64,000 nt of DNA from Suillus spraguei (taxonomy: Eukaryota > Basidiomycota > Agaricomycetes > Boletales > Suillaceae), in the NCBI GenBank assembly GCA_016800925.1, contig JABCPU010000256.1:1-64000 (forward strand). The letters run 5' to 3'. The notes under the pieces were generated by a model. The model did not search any database, had not been told where the DNA came from, and saw only the letters and a list, made by a program, of their open reading frames with translations. The position numbers were made by a program, and so were the translations under genes. Below, piece by piece: positions 23,755 through 36,700 of the stretch. How positions within the stretch are numbered: the stretch's first letter is position 1; each line of letters starts with the position of its first letter.

Positions 23755-25665
23755 CCATGGCCAAGTGTCGGGGTAACTTCAATAATCAACCAATCTTTCC
23801 ACCCGCCCGCTGCATTAATCACGCCAAAATCTTGCGTTGTTATTACTACTCCAATTCTTATGCCCCTCTTTCCTTTGGTTGATGCTTTGGGAAGACGCTT
23901 TGGTTTCTTATTCCATCTGGAGACCGCAGGAAGGCTCCCTTCATTGACCATATGTTCCGTGCTGCCTCTATTTATTGACTCGACATATAGATTAACACAC
24001 ATCAATAATGCTACCAGACTGCATGTCACACTGATTAGATATGTAATCATATTCTGTATACACGACTTCCAGAACAAACCTGCAAGAACGTCTGCTTGGT
24101 GTGGTTGTGCCATTATCAGATAACCTGTGCATGCTGTGGCACATCACCATGGTAAGGTCGATCATCACTTTCGTCGTCATCATTACCATCATGGTGAAGA
24201 TCGGTAGTTGATTTGCTCCTCACAGATTAATCATGCGCCGATCAGGCTGGCGCTCCTACCTATGCTCCCCAACCCCGCCGTTCACGCATTAAGTTTGCGT
24301 CCTTGCGAAGTAGCCGGCGGCCGAGTTGAGCTTATTCAAAAACAGGGTTTGAAACAATTACATCCCACGTTGTTGACTAAATTAGTATTTATTTAGCTTA
24401 ATCACGGAAAAAGATGAAGACTGGACAAGAGAACATTCGAATGATGCGATGAAGCGCTGCAGCACTGAAGCTTAAGACTCGTGCTGCGCAACATTAATAA
24501 CATCATGCATTGGTATTGAGTAAAAAACTTCACTCCGAGGGCTTTCTGGCACAGCCTACTCGGAATAGGAAGTGTTCTATCTTTTTTTTCTTGACCTGTA
24601 AGTCGGGGCCGTATAGCAGACTTCCTTCTGTCATACTTAGGGTCTGCATCATGACTACTACAAGACTAAGCAGTTTACCTCACTATCATGGCATCTATTT
24701 CGAGAGTCCGGGATTCGGTGACTATTAGCGCTCATGCATACGCCGACTCTTGTCAAATACATAGCAAGAATATTAATGCAAGTGCTGCGCCGCACCGAGT
24801 CATCTGGAACGAATTTTCGGATTGCTGCGCTCGACTGATTGATTCGTGATTGGCGGGTACGCATGCCGGCGGTGCCAATTAGTATAGTTGGCTTGCGATG
24901 TTAATTTGATTAAAGTCTTGGTGTTGCACTGGAATAGGTATACACTATTACTTATCCCTGGAGGCTGAGTATTCAGTTGTGGTCCCACGTTTCAATGCAG
25001 AAGCGTCAATTGAGTCTCAGAGGTACGATCATTTATGTATTACATGCGGGGCGACAACTGGGCTTCTCGGCGAGGCTGTTCGCGGTGACTAACACCCTGA
25101 TGCCGACCAGCTGTGTGTCCTTTATAATTTTAAGCTTGCTCATCCCCGCCGACCGGCAAACTTCAAGTATTCAGACCTTAAGTTTCAGGGGTCGATTTTA
25201 TGCGTAGCTTCGCGGTAAGCTCCTCGACCCTGAGTATTCTGAGCGCTGAGGCATAATAGTTTAACAGGGATCAAAGTTTAACCCTGCGCCACTGCCGCGA
25301 CATGGCATGACAGCGTAATAGTCAACATTTGACCTGAGTCATAAATTTGAGGCATTTTAAATACGTGTGATCAACGCTCTTGTTGTGAGTTACCGCTGAT
25401 TAGACCTACGAGGACGGGGAGGTTTTAGACGCAGCCTGCGGATGGACTTTTAGGAGGTGATATTCCAAATTCACTGTCTTGAGATCCGGACATGATCATT
25501 GGTAAAGTCGGTCGCTTTGAAAACAACCGAGAATTGAATAATTATAATTGCTGGTGAAATTTGTCTAACAAGAGAGTTCTCAAAAGATATGACTGACTCA
25601 CACTACAGCGGAGAAAGGGTATCATACATTTATCACAGAAAACAGGGGGTCAGTAGAAAATGCGC
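23755..25665. other. Low-information region downstream of the truncated regulator
   Basis: About 1.9 kb with no domain-bearing frame, no clear TIR or LTR and AT-rich patches. It may be unrecognised transposon debris that replaced the 3' half of the Zn2Cys6 gene. Confidence 0.35.
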
Positions 25666-26896
25666 CTACCGTGCGATTCCTACGCAAACACTTACCCACC
25701 CATCTGCACCCGCCATACAAGCCCCTAGCCATGCCATCTCCGCATCAGGGGGTACCAGCACACCATGCATCATAGCATAAGCAAGTTCTGGGCCAGAATA
25801 TGGTGCAGGCGGGAAGAGGAGGGGAAGATGCGTAGATAGATAATGCACTAGGGTATGCGCCGAACCTATTTAATAACTCGATCAGTTCCAATGATCCTTT
25901 ACCAACACTCGTTTGGACAGAAACGCACCATCTTCAAGGGTCGGAGGGACCACGTCTTGCATCACGGGTCCATCAGGTAAATACAACCTAACTGGGACAC
26001 TGCGAACGCTATAAGCGTTATCACGGTCTGGTGCACTCTGAGGGTCTACAGACGGTGGCCTTGTATGCATTGATGGATTCGTGGAAGGTGGTGGAGAATT
26101 CGACCGTGCAGGTGCCGTTGTAGGCACTATCTTGGATGCGACGCGCCAATAGTCATCAAAGTTATCTAGAAGTGACAAGCATATACTGAGTCGCACATGC
26201 ACAGAATGAAACGGTTGGCTTACGTTCTTTAATGCCCTCCCAGATACCATCCTGGTCTTGCTTCCGGAGACCTGTCATACGTTTCGTGTTTCCCCATCGT
26301 ACGAAATCTGCCTCCTTGAGCTGCCCCATGAAAGCTTGTTTGCACGACTCTGCAGAGGGCGAGAGAAGAAGCTTCTCTGTAGGAGGTGATGCAAGGTGGA
26401 GAATGAGCTTCAAGGGAGTCACTTGTAGATTATAATGAGATGTGGAAGTCTGAGACGGAGGCCGAATCGAAGCAGAGATGGTGTGGTTATCGTAGATCAA
26501 CCCTATCGGCCAGTGCCTACCAGAAGATCATGTTCAGGATACATTATATGCCGTGCTACAGGGGTCTGAAACTAACCACTTCAACAGCGTACCTTCCTCG
26601 CTCTCGAACCACCATTCTTCCTCCTTAAGCATCTTTCCAGCTGCCTCATCGAACACGACATCCATCAAGAACCGCCGTATCTCAGGCATAAGAAGAGGCA
26701 AGTAACTGACGCGAGGAGCTTGAATATAATAACATTCCAGGCCGCGATCGGAATTCGCTGGCAACTCTTTTGAGTCTACACGAATTTCAAGGGGAACAGT
26801 ACCCTCCCATGTCAGGCGGCGAAAAAGAGTTGTTGATGCTGGAGTGGAGTTCGCAGACGGCTGACCGTGATGGCGCGTAGTACCGTATGCTGACAT
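25666..26896 (-). CDS. ATG5: Autophagy protein Atg5
   Basis: Atg5 is conjugated to Atg12 and with Atg16 acts as the E3 for Atg8 lipidation at the phagophore. Exon 1 starts at 26896 with FRRLTWEGTVPLEIRVDSKE, then GLECYYIQAPRVSYLPLLMP and EEEWWFESEEGTLLKW. After a short intron come HWPIGLIYDN, TPLKLILHLASPPTEKLLLS, CKQAFMGQLKEADFVRWGNT and KRMTGLRKQDQDGIWEGIKE. The acceptor Lys for Atg12 is expected in the KQAFM-type segment. The next exon gives FDDYWRVASKIVP and VRLYLPDGPVMQDVVPPTLE; the last gives HTLVHYLSTHLPLLFPPAPY, AEMAWLGACMAGADGWVSVC and a stop. All landmarks of the family are present and in frame. Confidence 0.92.
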
Positions 26897-26973
26897 CAGA
26901 ACTCTGTCGAGATGACAACTGTTCGCAAGAAGCGCTTCAAGGGAGTCTTAGAGCAACAGCAAGTTATGATGGT

Positions 26974-26981
26974 TCACGTGA
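26974..26981. promoter_or_regulatory. E-box upstream of atg5
   Basis: Palindromic TCACGTGA about 80 bp upstream of the atg5 start codon, the same core as in the UCH37/MED31 promoter. Confidence 0.4.
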
Positions 26982-28231
26982 CTCGACGCGCCTAATATGT
27001 AGTTACCCGTCCAACTAGCAACATACAAAATATAATATGGTTTACCATCATTGAACTGGTTCAGCTTGGTGCCAAGGACATGTTAGGAAGTTCCCTCTAT
27101 ATCACATACAGGACACATACGGCTTTCTCAAGGCCCTTATCTTCGAGACGAACATCGCCAAGAACAGGATGCATGTCATGATCCTTGTTGCCATTCCCTG
27201 GCAAAATTCAAGCCAATAGAGTTCGAAAATGATCACAATATTCTGGATTTCTTTGGAAAGACCACAACCGACCACACTGACCTATGGCTCCATCCGCACC
27301 AATCATGAACGAAGATTCTTTAGTCACCAGTGACTGCTGCCTAATATATTCTCCGTGGCATTCCTCACCCTGTGCAAAAAAGCTCGATCTGTTAATGTTT
27401 TAGATTCACAATACTTCCTCTGTGGTTCTGCCGCTACAATCGTTTTGTATTATTGTCTCGATAAAAATCCATTCAACAGCAGAGGGGATGGACAGTTTGG
27501 GGGAAGTCGGAAGTCGGCCCATGATTCCATGATAGAGTTACTATGATGCACTCGCCGCTACCAAGGCTGTGCATGTACGAAACGGAGGTCCCTTTCGACT
27601 GCCAGGGAAGTCAAGGACAACTATTAGCCCTGAACTTTGAACTCCGATAGCACGGTCCTCGGCGAGATCAGGACTGCAGCAAAGGCATTTCACCATGACT
27701 CCATAACTCCAACAGAAACTCGGACAATTCAGGACTTTCTTCTTCTCAGCTTTCGACCGAAGAATGTGTCAGTGTCCGCTGTCGGTCCGGGGTCGTGTCG
27801 CTACATGAATTCAATTATCGTAGTAATGTACCGTCGAGTCGGAGATGGTACAGTCGTCGACCAAGCAGAAGAACGTTCAAAAAGGCAGGCAGTATCATGA
27901 GCGTCAACATGGCAGTCGTCCCGGAATCCATGATGGCTAGCGTCATATTCATGATACCTTGAGATCGACATTTGAAATCGATGTTCGATGTCATGTCCGC
28001 AAGTTCCATGCTGGGCGATCATGAATGATTCATCACGGTGAACCTAGACTTCCAGCTCATTCGGGAGCATAGTCGGTAAAAAACATCTACAGCTGGCCGC
28101 ATAAGGCAAGCTTGTACACGAGCCCTGTCAAGCAACCATCCTTGCATCGCAAACGTTGTAATGGTAAGAAACTCAGATACACACACATATATAGATTAGA
28201 CGTACGTGTAAATCAAACTGTCCATCATGAA
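26982..28231. other. Intergenic region with faint coding-like remnants
   Basis: On the minus strand near 27342-27096, two stretches (ESSFMIGADGAIG, and NGNKDHDMHPVLGDVRLED followed by KGLEKA) could be joined by a GT-AG intron. I do not recognise them and see no further exons. The rest of the region, including open frames at 27815-28022, has no support. Confidence 0.3.
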
Positions 28232-31200
28232 TCATGTACTGACAAGCGGTGAGTTTAACCTGGTTCTGACCACCTCTAATAATGTTTCCACCGCGGAAAT
28301 AACGTTCTCAGGCTCTGAGTACTTTCTCAGGACATCTAGTACCCAGTCTATTCGCTCGTCAAGCGTCTCAAGTGCAAATCTGTCCAGCGGGATATATTCA
28401 AGCGTCAACTCCGCAAGGTCTGCCAAGATTTCCACACAATCATCGTTGCCTGAGAGATACACGCTAGGGAACGCATCCCATGCACCGGGGACGAGTGGAG
28501 ATAATTTCGCCCTTGAGAACATGTTAGGGAGTGGAAGTTCCAAGGACTTTGAGACAGCCGTGATCCGCAGGAAAATACCGGAAAGGTAGAATGCGTGAGG
28601 GTTGCTGTCCGCGGCTTCGGCCATAAGACTGATGCACCTGTTTATGTGGTTGTCTAGGGTAAGGCGACTGTACCACACAGGATTCTTTACAAGGGAAAAG
28701 AGGAGTTTCAAGTAACATCCATCACGTGCTTCATCGAACACACATCATGACTACCTTCCATACTAGCACCTTCACTAGAGGAGATAGCGGTGAGGATGGC
28801 GGGGGAAAGCGCAAGTAGTTTCTCCCGTAAATTAGCATAGCCATCTGTATCTTCTGTGGCAGCCAGTAGTGCTCTTCGCGCTTCGCATGTAGCACGCAAG
28901 GCAGCATAGCGTAACCTGGCAGGCTGTTCCGGTTCCATAGACCACAGGAGGACTTCCAGATAAGCTGCCTCTTTCGCCCGGCTTCCAAGACTCTTCATAG
29001 CACTAAGTGCCAGGAGTGCATCCGCAAGAGTATCCTCCACCTCGTAACCCTCGAGCTCGCGCAGTTCGCAAATATAATCAATGAGCCACTCAAATTCAAG
29101 GAAGGAGCGAGTGTCGTGCACCCAGGAAACTCCCCATACCAATATAGGAAGGGATCATCTGGTTGGTAGACGTTTCCGAGAGGGCCTTGAGGAATACAAA
29201 TAGCTGTGTGCAGAGCAGCTCCTGCTTCGAACAAACGTCTCTGCATATCTTCTGAATCTTCAGTTTTGTTGTCAGATATCGCTGAGCATTTGAGGAAGAT
29301 TTCTTTGCAGCAAGCAAGGCCCGCTCGGAAAAACGAGCCGTCAAGTGGAACCGCCCCTGTCAGCTCAATGATCCGAAGGGCGTGTGGGAGACATTTCTTG
29401 GCTCTGGATGCGTAGTGTTGTGGATGTGCTCCGTCAACGCAGCCTTGTAGACAGGCAAGGAGTTTAATGACAAGAACATCAATAGCAGCACTTTGGTCGC
29501 AGTCAGATAGGAGATCTAACAGAAACAACACAATTGCCATACCTTTTGTCTACCTTTACAAGAACCGTTTTGTCGACATTTAGCCCGAGTAGGATGCCAG
29601 CAAGAAGTGTACAGTTAGCAAGCACCTGAGCTGACGGAGCCTTATTCGGTATTTTGGCTTCAAGGAGCATCGAGATGTTGCTCAATGCTAAATCCTCCAT
29701 CTGCGCAAGCTCGTCGATATCTTTATGGAGGAGGAAGACATATGGAAGGACTGGGAGAGCCACAACAAGGTAGCATCAGATGCTGAAGAGAATGTTGGTG
29801 TATCCCGGAAGAAACGATAGGTGTAATCAGCTATCCATTTCTGCCCAAGATTGATCTTCAACGCATAATCAGCATCCAGCGATTCCCGGCTGAGGAGATG
29901 CCAGAAGTGAAGATATCTGGGCTGAGAAGGGCATTGCGCAGCGGAATAATACTCCCCGTCCAGTCGAAGGTATTCCCTTCCACTGAGATGGACGAGAGCT
30001 GTTGCACAAGCTAAAGCTCGTTCTTTCGCTGGCACCAACAGTCGATCTTTGGTATCAAAACAGCTTCCAAGCTCACGATGCAGGAGAGAAATTATAGCGG
30101 AAACATCAAAATCAAATGGCCATTCAACTTCGGGGACCAGTTGGCAAGCTGCAATGAATACGTTGGGATCTGTGGACGTTTCGAGTAACCATTTCACGGA
30201 AGGAGCATCCGAAGATGCGATGGAAACGGCTGGAAATTCGTACGACAGAGAAATTACGGGAAGGTATGACTCCGTTGCTTTAGAGGGAAGTTTTCCAAAC
30301 TCGAGATCGCAGATCACGGGAACACGGGATTGCGCAGATAAATAGGATCGCAGAGTTCGGATGACACGCAAACAAAAGCTGGTGACCGTCCGATGGAGGC
30401 AGACAGCATGCTTCCAGCACTAGCGAATCCTGTAAGAAGCGACTTTCCGAGCGCCACGCTTAATCCAATGTATCGCAGAGCGTACTGCAAATGGCATAGA
30501 TCATAGAAGTGAACTGCGCGAATTCTTATGAGTTGCCAAGTAAGTCTGATGATGACAGACACAGGCGTTTGGAAGGGACAATCCGAGGACATGAGGGACG
30601 CGAAGACGGTAAATCCGTAAAGCGTAACGCCAAACAATGTGATATAGATGATGACACGTGCGATGGTCTGTTGCTGAGTCCACATATTGATGCTGAGGGA
30701 GGCACCGAAAAGGAACAACGAAACCTGCAATAAGGCCGGGAATGACTGAACCACGGCATCAAAGTACCACGTCCTTAGTGCTTCCATCTTCTGTTGCCGT
30801 CTCCTTCCACGTTCCTCTATTGAACCATGGCCATGTCTGTTGGACTTGTAATAGCCTAACCATTGTTTGCCCAGGATGGCACCAAAGGCAGCAAAGAGGC
30901 TAAGTAAAAGACTGGCGTAGGCCAAGCTTTGAGCCCAAACATTACTAGACGAGTATCCTGCTGGTTGTGGAAGCATAATCCTCTGGGGTGCTGAAGTACC
31001 ATTTGCCACGAGTAATATGAGTTGGGTCAACAGTGCGTTGGTGGTGTCTTCTGTATTAGGTTGTGACGCAATTATGAAGGAGGTGGTGACAGCTGAAAAG
31101 AGACCCGCCTATGAAATTGCATGAGGATGGCCGGTAAACTGTTCTGAGGAAGGAAACGCACGAAAGTAGGGATGATATCGATATCACCATTGTACCGCTC

Positions 31201-31704
31201 CAGGAACTCGCTGTCAACTTCCTCTGCCACCACCTCATATGTTTCCCAAAACTGTGATCGGATGTCCTTGTCGGCTTTCTCTAGTTCTGAGCGCTTAAGA
31301 ATGTCAAGAATTTCGTCCTGCTTTTGGAGAAGACTGTATTGAGAAACATTCAGTTTGCAACGGCTGACATTCAATGGTCAATTGAGCTACTCACGAGCTA
31401 AGGACTTCCGATTGCTTATCGCGTTCCATGACACCAGACGAGGTGCTCGTTTAGAGGTAACCCTGATGGACATCGCCAAGTTCAAAGCATCTGACATCAA
31501 GTCTAAAAATTATCAGGAACGACATGTAGCCTTATGTCAGCGCTAGATGATTTATAACTCCAACTTACCTTGAGCGTAATTGTTATCAGTATCATGTAGG
31601 AGCGTGCGTCGTTGACAATCGCCATTGCCTGATAGACCGCTCAAGAGGAGAAATATTCAAGTTGGCCTCTATTACTTACAGCTATGCAATGTACGGACCG
31701 ACAT
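28232..31704 (-). CDS. DUF6535 membrane protein with several frame breaks
   Basis: Large Agaricomycete-specific family with an N-terminal multi-helix membrane domain; function unknown. Small 5' exons (MSVRTLHSC, NGDCQRRTLLHDTDNNYAQ, a LMSDALNLAMSIRV exon) lead into LLQKQDEILDILKRSELEKA, FWETYEVVAEEVDSEFLERY and DIDIIPTFAGLFSAVTTSFI. Then TNALLTQLILLV, SLAYASLLLSLFAAFGAILG, KQWLGYYK and AVVQSFPALLQVSLFLFGAS follow. The long C-terminal part is helical and includes SYLPVISLSYEFPAVSIAS and WLLETSTDPNVFIAA. Reading must change frame near 30360, 29775, 29130 and 28740, where no convincing intron exists. The gene is therefore a recent pseudogene or the assembly holds several indels. The starts of this gene and the hydratase gene are about 120 bp apart, divergent. 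Confidence 0.75.
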
Positions 31705-31823
31705 TGTGACACCTTTGAGTCATTGAGGTGAACAGCTGGGCGCGGAACTCGGCCACTTTCAGCGATCCGGGCCGTTTGACGCCATGTTCCGAGCTTCCTC
31801 ACAGTTGTCTCTTCCGGTCCACA

Positions 31824-32905
31824 ATGTCATTCGTCGCACTCTCCCGCTCAACATTCCGCCATGTAAGCAGAAACGCACATTTCTTCTCCACCAGCTCTTG
31901 TGCTCAGCGTGAATATGCAAATGTCCTTGTCTCACGGCCTAGCCCAGGCGTGGCGCTCATCACTTTGAACAGACCCAAGGCACTCAATGCGCTCAACGCG
32001 GCGCACTTTCAAGATATATCTGACGCGATGAAGGAGGTTGATGAGGATGCCAGTGTGGGTGCTATGATTCTCACTGGGTCAGAACGCGCGTTCGCAGGTT
32101 GGTTTTTCAATCAATCGGATCATGAATTCGACTAGATTTGTTTATGCACAGCTGGTGCGGACATCAAGGAAATGAAGGACAAGTCTTGTGAGTGTCTCTC
32201 CTTACTTATTGAATACTTTTTGACAAAATTTCCTGAAGTCGCAGAAGCCTACACTACCAACTTCCTCGCTGATTGGGAAGTTATCGCTAAGCTTAAGAAG
32301 CCAGTTATTGCAGCCGTCAGCGGTTACGCCGTATGTTCTTAGATTCATTTGTTGGTTACTACGTTTTCATTCGAGTTCCTTCCTCCAGCTTGGCGGTGGC
32401 TTGGAGCTTGCATTGCAGGCTGATATTCTTCTCGCAGCACCTTCAGCACAACTTGGACAGCCAGAAGTCAATCTTGGAGTCATTCCTGGCGGCGGCGGGA
32501 CCCAACGTCTCGCCCGTCTCATTGGTAAATCGCGTGCCATGGAACTCGTCCTCACTGGACGTATAATTGGTGCGGACGAAGCAGAACGCTGGGGCATTGT
32601 ACGAGTTGTACGAGAGGGCAGTGTCGTTGACGAGGCTGTAAAGGTGGCGAGCGATATTGCAAGCAAGGGGCGTATCGCAGTGGGTGCAGGCAAGGAGGCT
32701 GTGAATGCAGCATTTGAAATGAGCCTCGCTGAGGGGCTGAGGTTTGAGAAGAGATTATTTCATGCTTTGTTTTCAACCAAGGATCAGAAGGAGGGTGGGT
32801 ATATTTTCTCTGTTATCTGACTAGGTTTTGTACTGATCCCTCGTAATCTTGCCAGGTATGGCTGCCTTTTCTGAGAAACGCAAGGCAGAGTGGACGCACT
32901 CATAA
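31824..32905 (+). CDS. Enoyl-CoA hydratase, mitochondrial
   Basis: Second step of beta-oxidation, hydration of trans-2-enoyl-CoA. Five exons (31824-32097, 32152-32187, 32239-32330, 32389-32794, 32856-32905) join to 285 residues. Residues 1-28 are Ser/Arg-rich and look like a mitochondrial presequence. The crotonase fold follows: [69 protein letters not shown] and [11 protein letters not shown]. Both catalytic glutamates are present, in GGGLEL and in GQPEV. The C-terminus ends [14 protein letters not shown], as usual for the family. Intact, and divergent from the DUF6535 gene. Confidence 0.93.
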
Positions 32906-32927
32906 GGGCGTTGTATGTCAATCTCGG

Positions 32928-33785
32928 AGTCACTGTCGGTCGCAGCGAGTTCGTCACTATGGTGGGCACATGATTCAGTCGTTAGACTTTGACGCGCTCG
33001 CATGTTTATAAGACATAATAAGGTCCATAACAGCACTGACCAGCGTTGAAAAATTCTCCATTGACTTCATACCGACGTCCTGTAGTCGGGTTTTCCTTTG
33101 TTCGACGATGACGTCGTCTATCGGTCTCTCGAGAAGATGCATCTAGACTCCAAGATACGATCCGCGAGATCATGAACCTATTATATTAGCGAGAATGAGA
33201 ATGGGTTTTGACCATGGCATGCACAGAGCAGCGCTGAATGTAAGCATCTAGCTTATAAAATATCATAACGTACAGTCATGACCACATGTACATTGCACAT
33301 TGTCCCTGAAAGGATCAAAGTCGATATGTGTCTGCTCTCGAAGTCCATCGAGCTTGGAAGCTATTTTCCTCGCAGCCAGGTTTTTTCAGAGATATCAGTC
33401 ATCGGCGCTTCAGCCACCACTGGAGTCACCAGGAACGTTGAATTCCATGTCACACTAAATGACAAAAACAGTGATTTCTTTCCAGAAAAAAGTCACGCAA
33501 GCACTGGCACAACATACCCGACCTTGATGCGCTTGAAAATAAACCGCGGATACTTGATCAGAGAAGTACATCAAGCGCAGTAGCTGTCTCGACTAAAGTG
33601 ACCAACATTCTCCAAACACATACACGCCATACCAGAGCATATTGCGTGATCATACGACCATTTCGTACAGTTCCGCATCTGATTCTACTTTGACAGACCT
33701 ATCGAGCAATCTGCATTCACAGTTGAGACCCCTCAACTCCACTCCGAACAGGAACACCGTTGATATTGTATTACATTTTCCAACA
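32928..33785. repeat. Duplicated block downstream of M1
   Basis: Matches 44095-44944 downstream of M2 in the same order, for example GACGCGCTCGCATGTTTATA against GACGCGCTTGCATGTTTATA, and CCTGAAAGGATCAAAGTCGA against TCTGAAAGGATGAAAGTCAA. It shows that the M gene was duplicated together with its 3' flank. I see no reliable gene inside; an open frame at 33278-33583 is not conserved in frame between the two blocks. Confidence 0.65.
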
Positions 33786-36700
33786 TCAAGGTCTCGCTGA
33801 AGACAAACGGATCAGCAGGATTACTGCCACAGCATAACAGCTAAACATACGCAGGCGATGATTTGAAGTGATTTCAAGAATAGTCTTGATTAACTCAGCC
33901 ATTGCCTGAGAGCGCAAAGATTCTTTTTCCTTCTTCTTGGAACGTTCAAAAGCTTCTTTCTCCTTCTCCTTAGAGCGTTCAAAAGCTTTTTGTGCCTTCT
34001 TCTTGAAGGGTTCAAACGGTAACTTCGCAGTCCAAGTAGATGGCTTTCCTTGATATGTGTGGGTGGCAGTAGTTACAGCTTCATCATATGCGCGGGCGGC
34101 AGCAGTCGCAGCTTCTTCATACAGCTGGACGGCAACACTGACACCTTCCCTGACGGCAGCTGCATGCGGAGACGCAATGTACTGCTCGAGAGCGACAATA
34201 AAAGAGGGAACAGACTTCTGTTTGTCCGGAAGATAGCGTTGCTTTTCAAAAATATAGAAAGAGTGTTCGAAGATGATGACAGCAGCTAAATTATCAATAA
34301 TAAGCAGGTTCATTGCAATGTAGCATCAAAATTCACCAGACATGAGCTGAACATTATTCTCCAAGGGTGATGAGCCGGAAGCCTGGCACATTCGCAACAT
34401 GAGAAACGTGTACAAATTTTGACCAATTGGACATACCACAGAGAGTAACCTAGACTGCATATCCACACAATGACTCCGCAAAAGCTGGTAAAATCATGAT
34501 GAAAAATTGAAAACTGTCCACCTCTGTTAAAGATCGATACACTCACTTTCTGCCAATGTGAAGCTTTTCCGGTTAGCATGGCCCGAAGTCAAAGAAGGAT
34601 GTAGGAACTAACATCCCATTGATGGATCAGAGATGTCGTTTGCGAGAAATGCTCTAGCATAAAAACACTCACATTCTGTCAAGGGATGTGCGATTTCAGT
34701 AGTCAGCAAAGCTCGAGCTAGACGGAAGATCAGCACACTAACACCCTATCAGTGGATAAGCCATAAGATTGGTGAGTGGGGCTAACACTCAAAGGGGGCG
34801 AAGAGACTCACCGGCTATCAACGGATAAGCGATGTCATCGATCAGCAACGCTCGAGCTCAATCACAGATGAATACACTCACGACCTGTCAACGTGGATCA
34901 GTTATTTCATTGATTAGCGATGCTCCATTTCGAATGCGGATCGATGCACTTACATTCTGTGAATGGATGGGCGACGCTTCAGTCAGTATGGTTCGAGCTC
35001 GATGGTGTACCGACAAACTGACCAACTGTTAACAGAGCAGCAATGTGTTCAGTGAGTATAGGCCATGGCGCGAAGGCAACGGAGAATGAATATACGTACA
35101 CTCTGACAATAGATTAGTGAGTGCATCGGTGAAGAAGACAAGAGGTCGACAGAAGATGATCACACTCACAAGCTGTCAACGGGTCGATGATTCCTTCGGT
35201 CAGTGGCTCATTGTCAGTAGAGGACCAATTTGCAGACCTCCTGCCGACACATGATCAATTGATCTGGTCAGAAATGCTCGAGCTTGAAGGTAGGATCGAG
35301 ACACTCACATCCTGCAAACAGGGGGCGAGGACTTCGATCAGCACGGTTCCAACTTGAAGGAGAATCGACACACTCACAACCTGAAAACAGTGGGCAAGAC
35401 CTTCGATTCGCATGGATCAAGCTGGAAGGAGGGTTGACACACTCACAACCTGCGAATACTTGGATCAGCATGGCTCGAGCTCGAAGGAGGATCGACACAC
35501 TCACATACTACGAATGGTGGGCAAGGACTTCTATCAGCATGGCTCAAGCTCGGATGGACATCAACAGACTTACACCCTGTGCATAGTGGACAAGGACTCC
35601 GATCAGCATGGCTCGAGCTCGGGGGAAGATCGAAACTCACATACTGCGAACAGTGTGCAAGAACTTCGATCAGCATGGCACGAGCTCGAAGTAGGATCGA
35701 CACACTCACAAACTGCGAATAAGTAGTGGGCAAGGACGTCGATGAGCATGGCTCGAGCTTGAAGGAGGATCGATACACTCACATCCTGTGAAATGTGAGT
35801 AAGGAGCTCGATGAGGGTGACTAAAAGTCGAAGGATCGACACACTCACATCCTGGGAACAGTGGACAAGGAATTCTATCAGCATCGCTCGTGCTCCAAGG
35901 AAGATCAACACACTCACATGCTGCGAAAGATAGGCAACGACCCGATCAGCATGGCTGGAGCTTAAAGGAGAATTGGGACACTTACAACCTGCGAACAGTA
36001 GGCAAGGACTTCGATCAGGATGGCTCTAGTTCGAAGGAGGATCAACACACTTACAAACTGCAAACAGTGGGCAGGGACTTTGATCAGCATGGCTCGAGCT
36101 TGAAGAAGGATCGACACACTAACACCCTGTGAACAGTGGACAAGGATTTCTATCAATATGGCTCGAGCTCGGAGGAAGATCGACACACTCACACCCTGAA
36201 AACAGTGTACAACGACTTTGATCAGCATGGCACGAGATCGAAGGGGGATCAACACACTGACCGCCTGCAAAAAGTGGGCAAGGCCTTCGATCAGCAGGAC
36301 TCGAGTTCGAGGAGGATCGACACACTCACATCCTGTGAATAGCGGACAAGGACCTCGATCAACATGGCTCGAGCTCAAGGAGGATCAACACACTCACATA
36401 CTATGAACAGCGCAAAAGGACGTTAATCAACATGGATAGAGCTCGAAGGAGGATCAACACACTCACAACCTGTGAACAGTGGGCGAGGATTTCGATCAGC
36501 ATGGCCCGAGCTTGAAGGAGGATCGACACGCTCACACCCTACCAACCATGGACAAGTACTTCGATCAGCATGGCTTGAGCTCGAAGTAAGATCAACACAC
36601 TCACAGGCTACGGATAGTGGGCAAGGACTTCGATCAGCATGACTGGAGCTCAGAGGAAGATTAACACACTCACACCCTGCGAACAGTGTGCAACGACTTC

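Noticed and set aside
27096..27342. Small minus-strand gene with GNKDHDMHPVLGDV
   Set aside because: Only two possible exons, no family recognised and no further exons; kept as a remark only.
33278..33583. 101-codon open frame in the block downstream of M1
   Set aside because: The matching block downstream of M2 does not keep the frame.
34520..34535. Two-base AG micro-exon before GTGGAC at the 3' end of the M1 array
   Set aside because: It would break the phase that all other units and the following exon keep, and it has no counterpart in M2.
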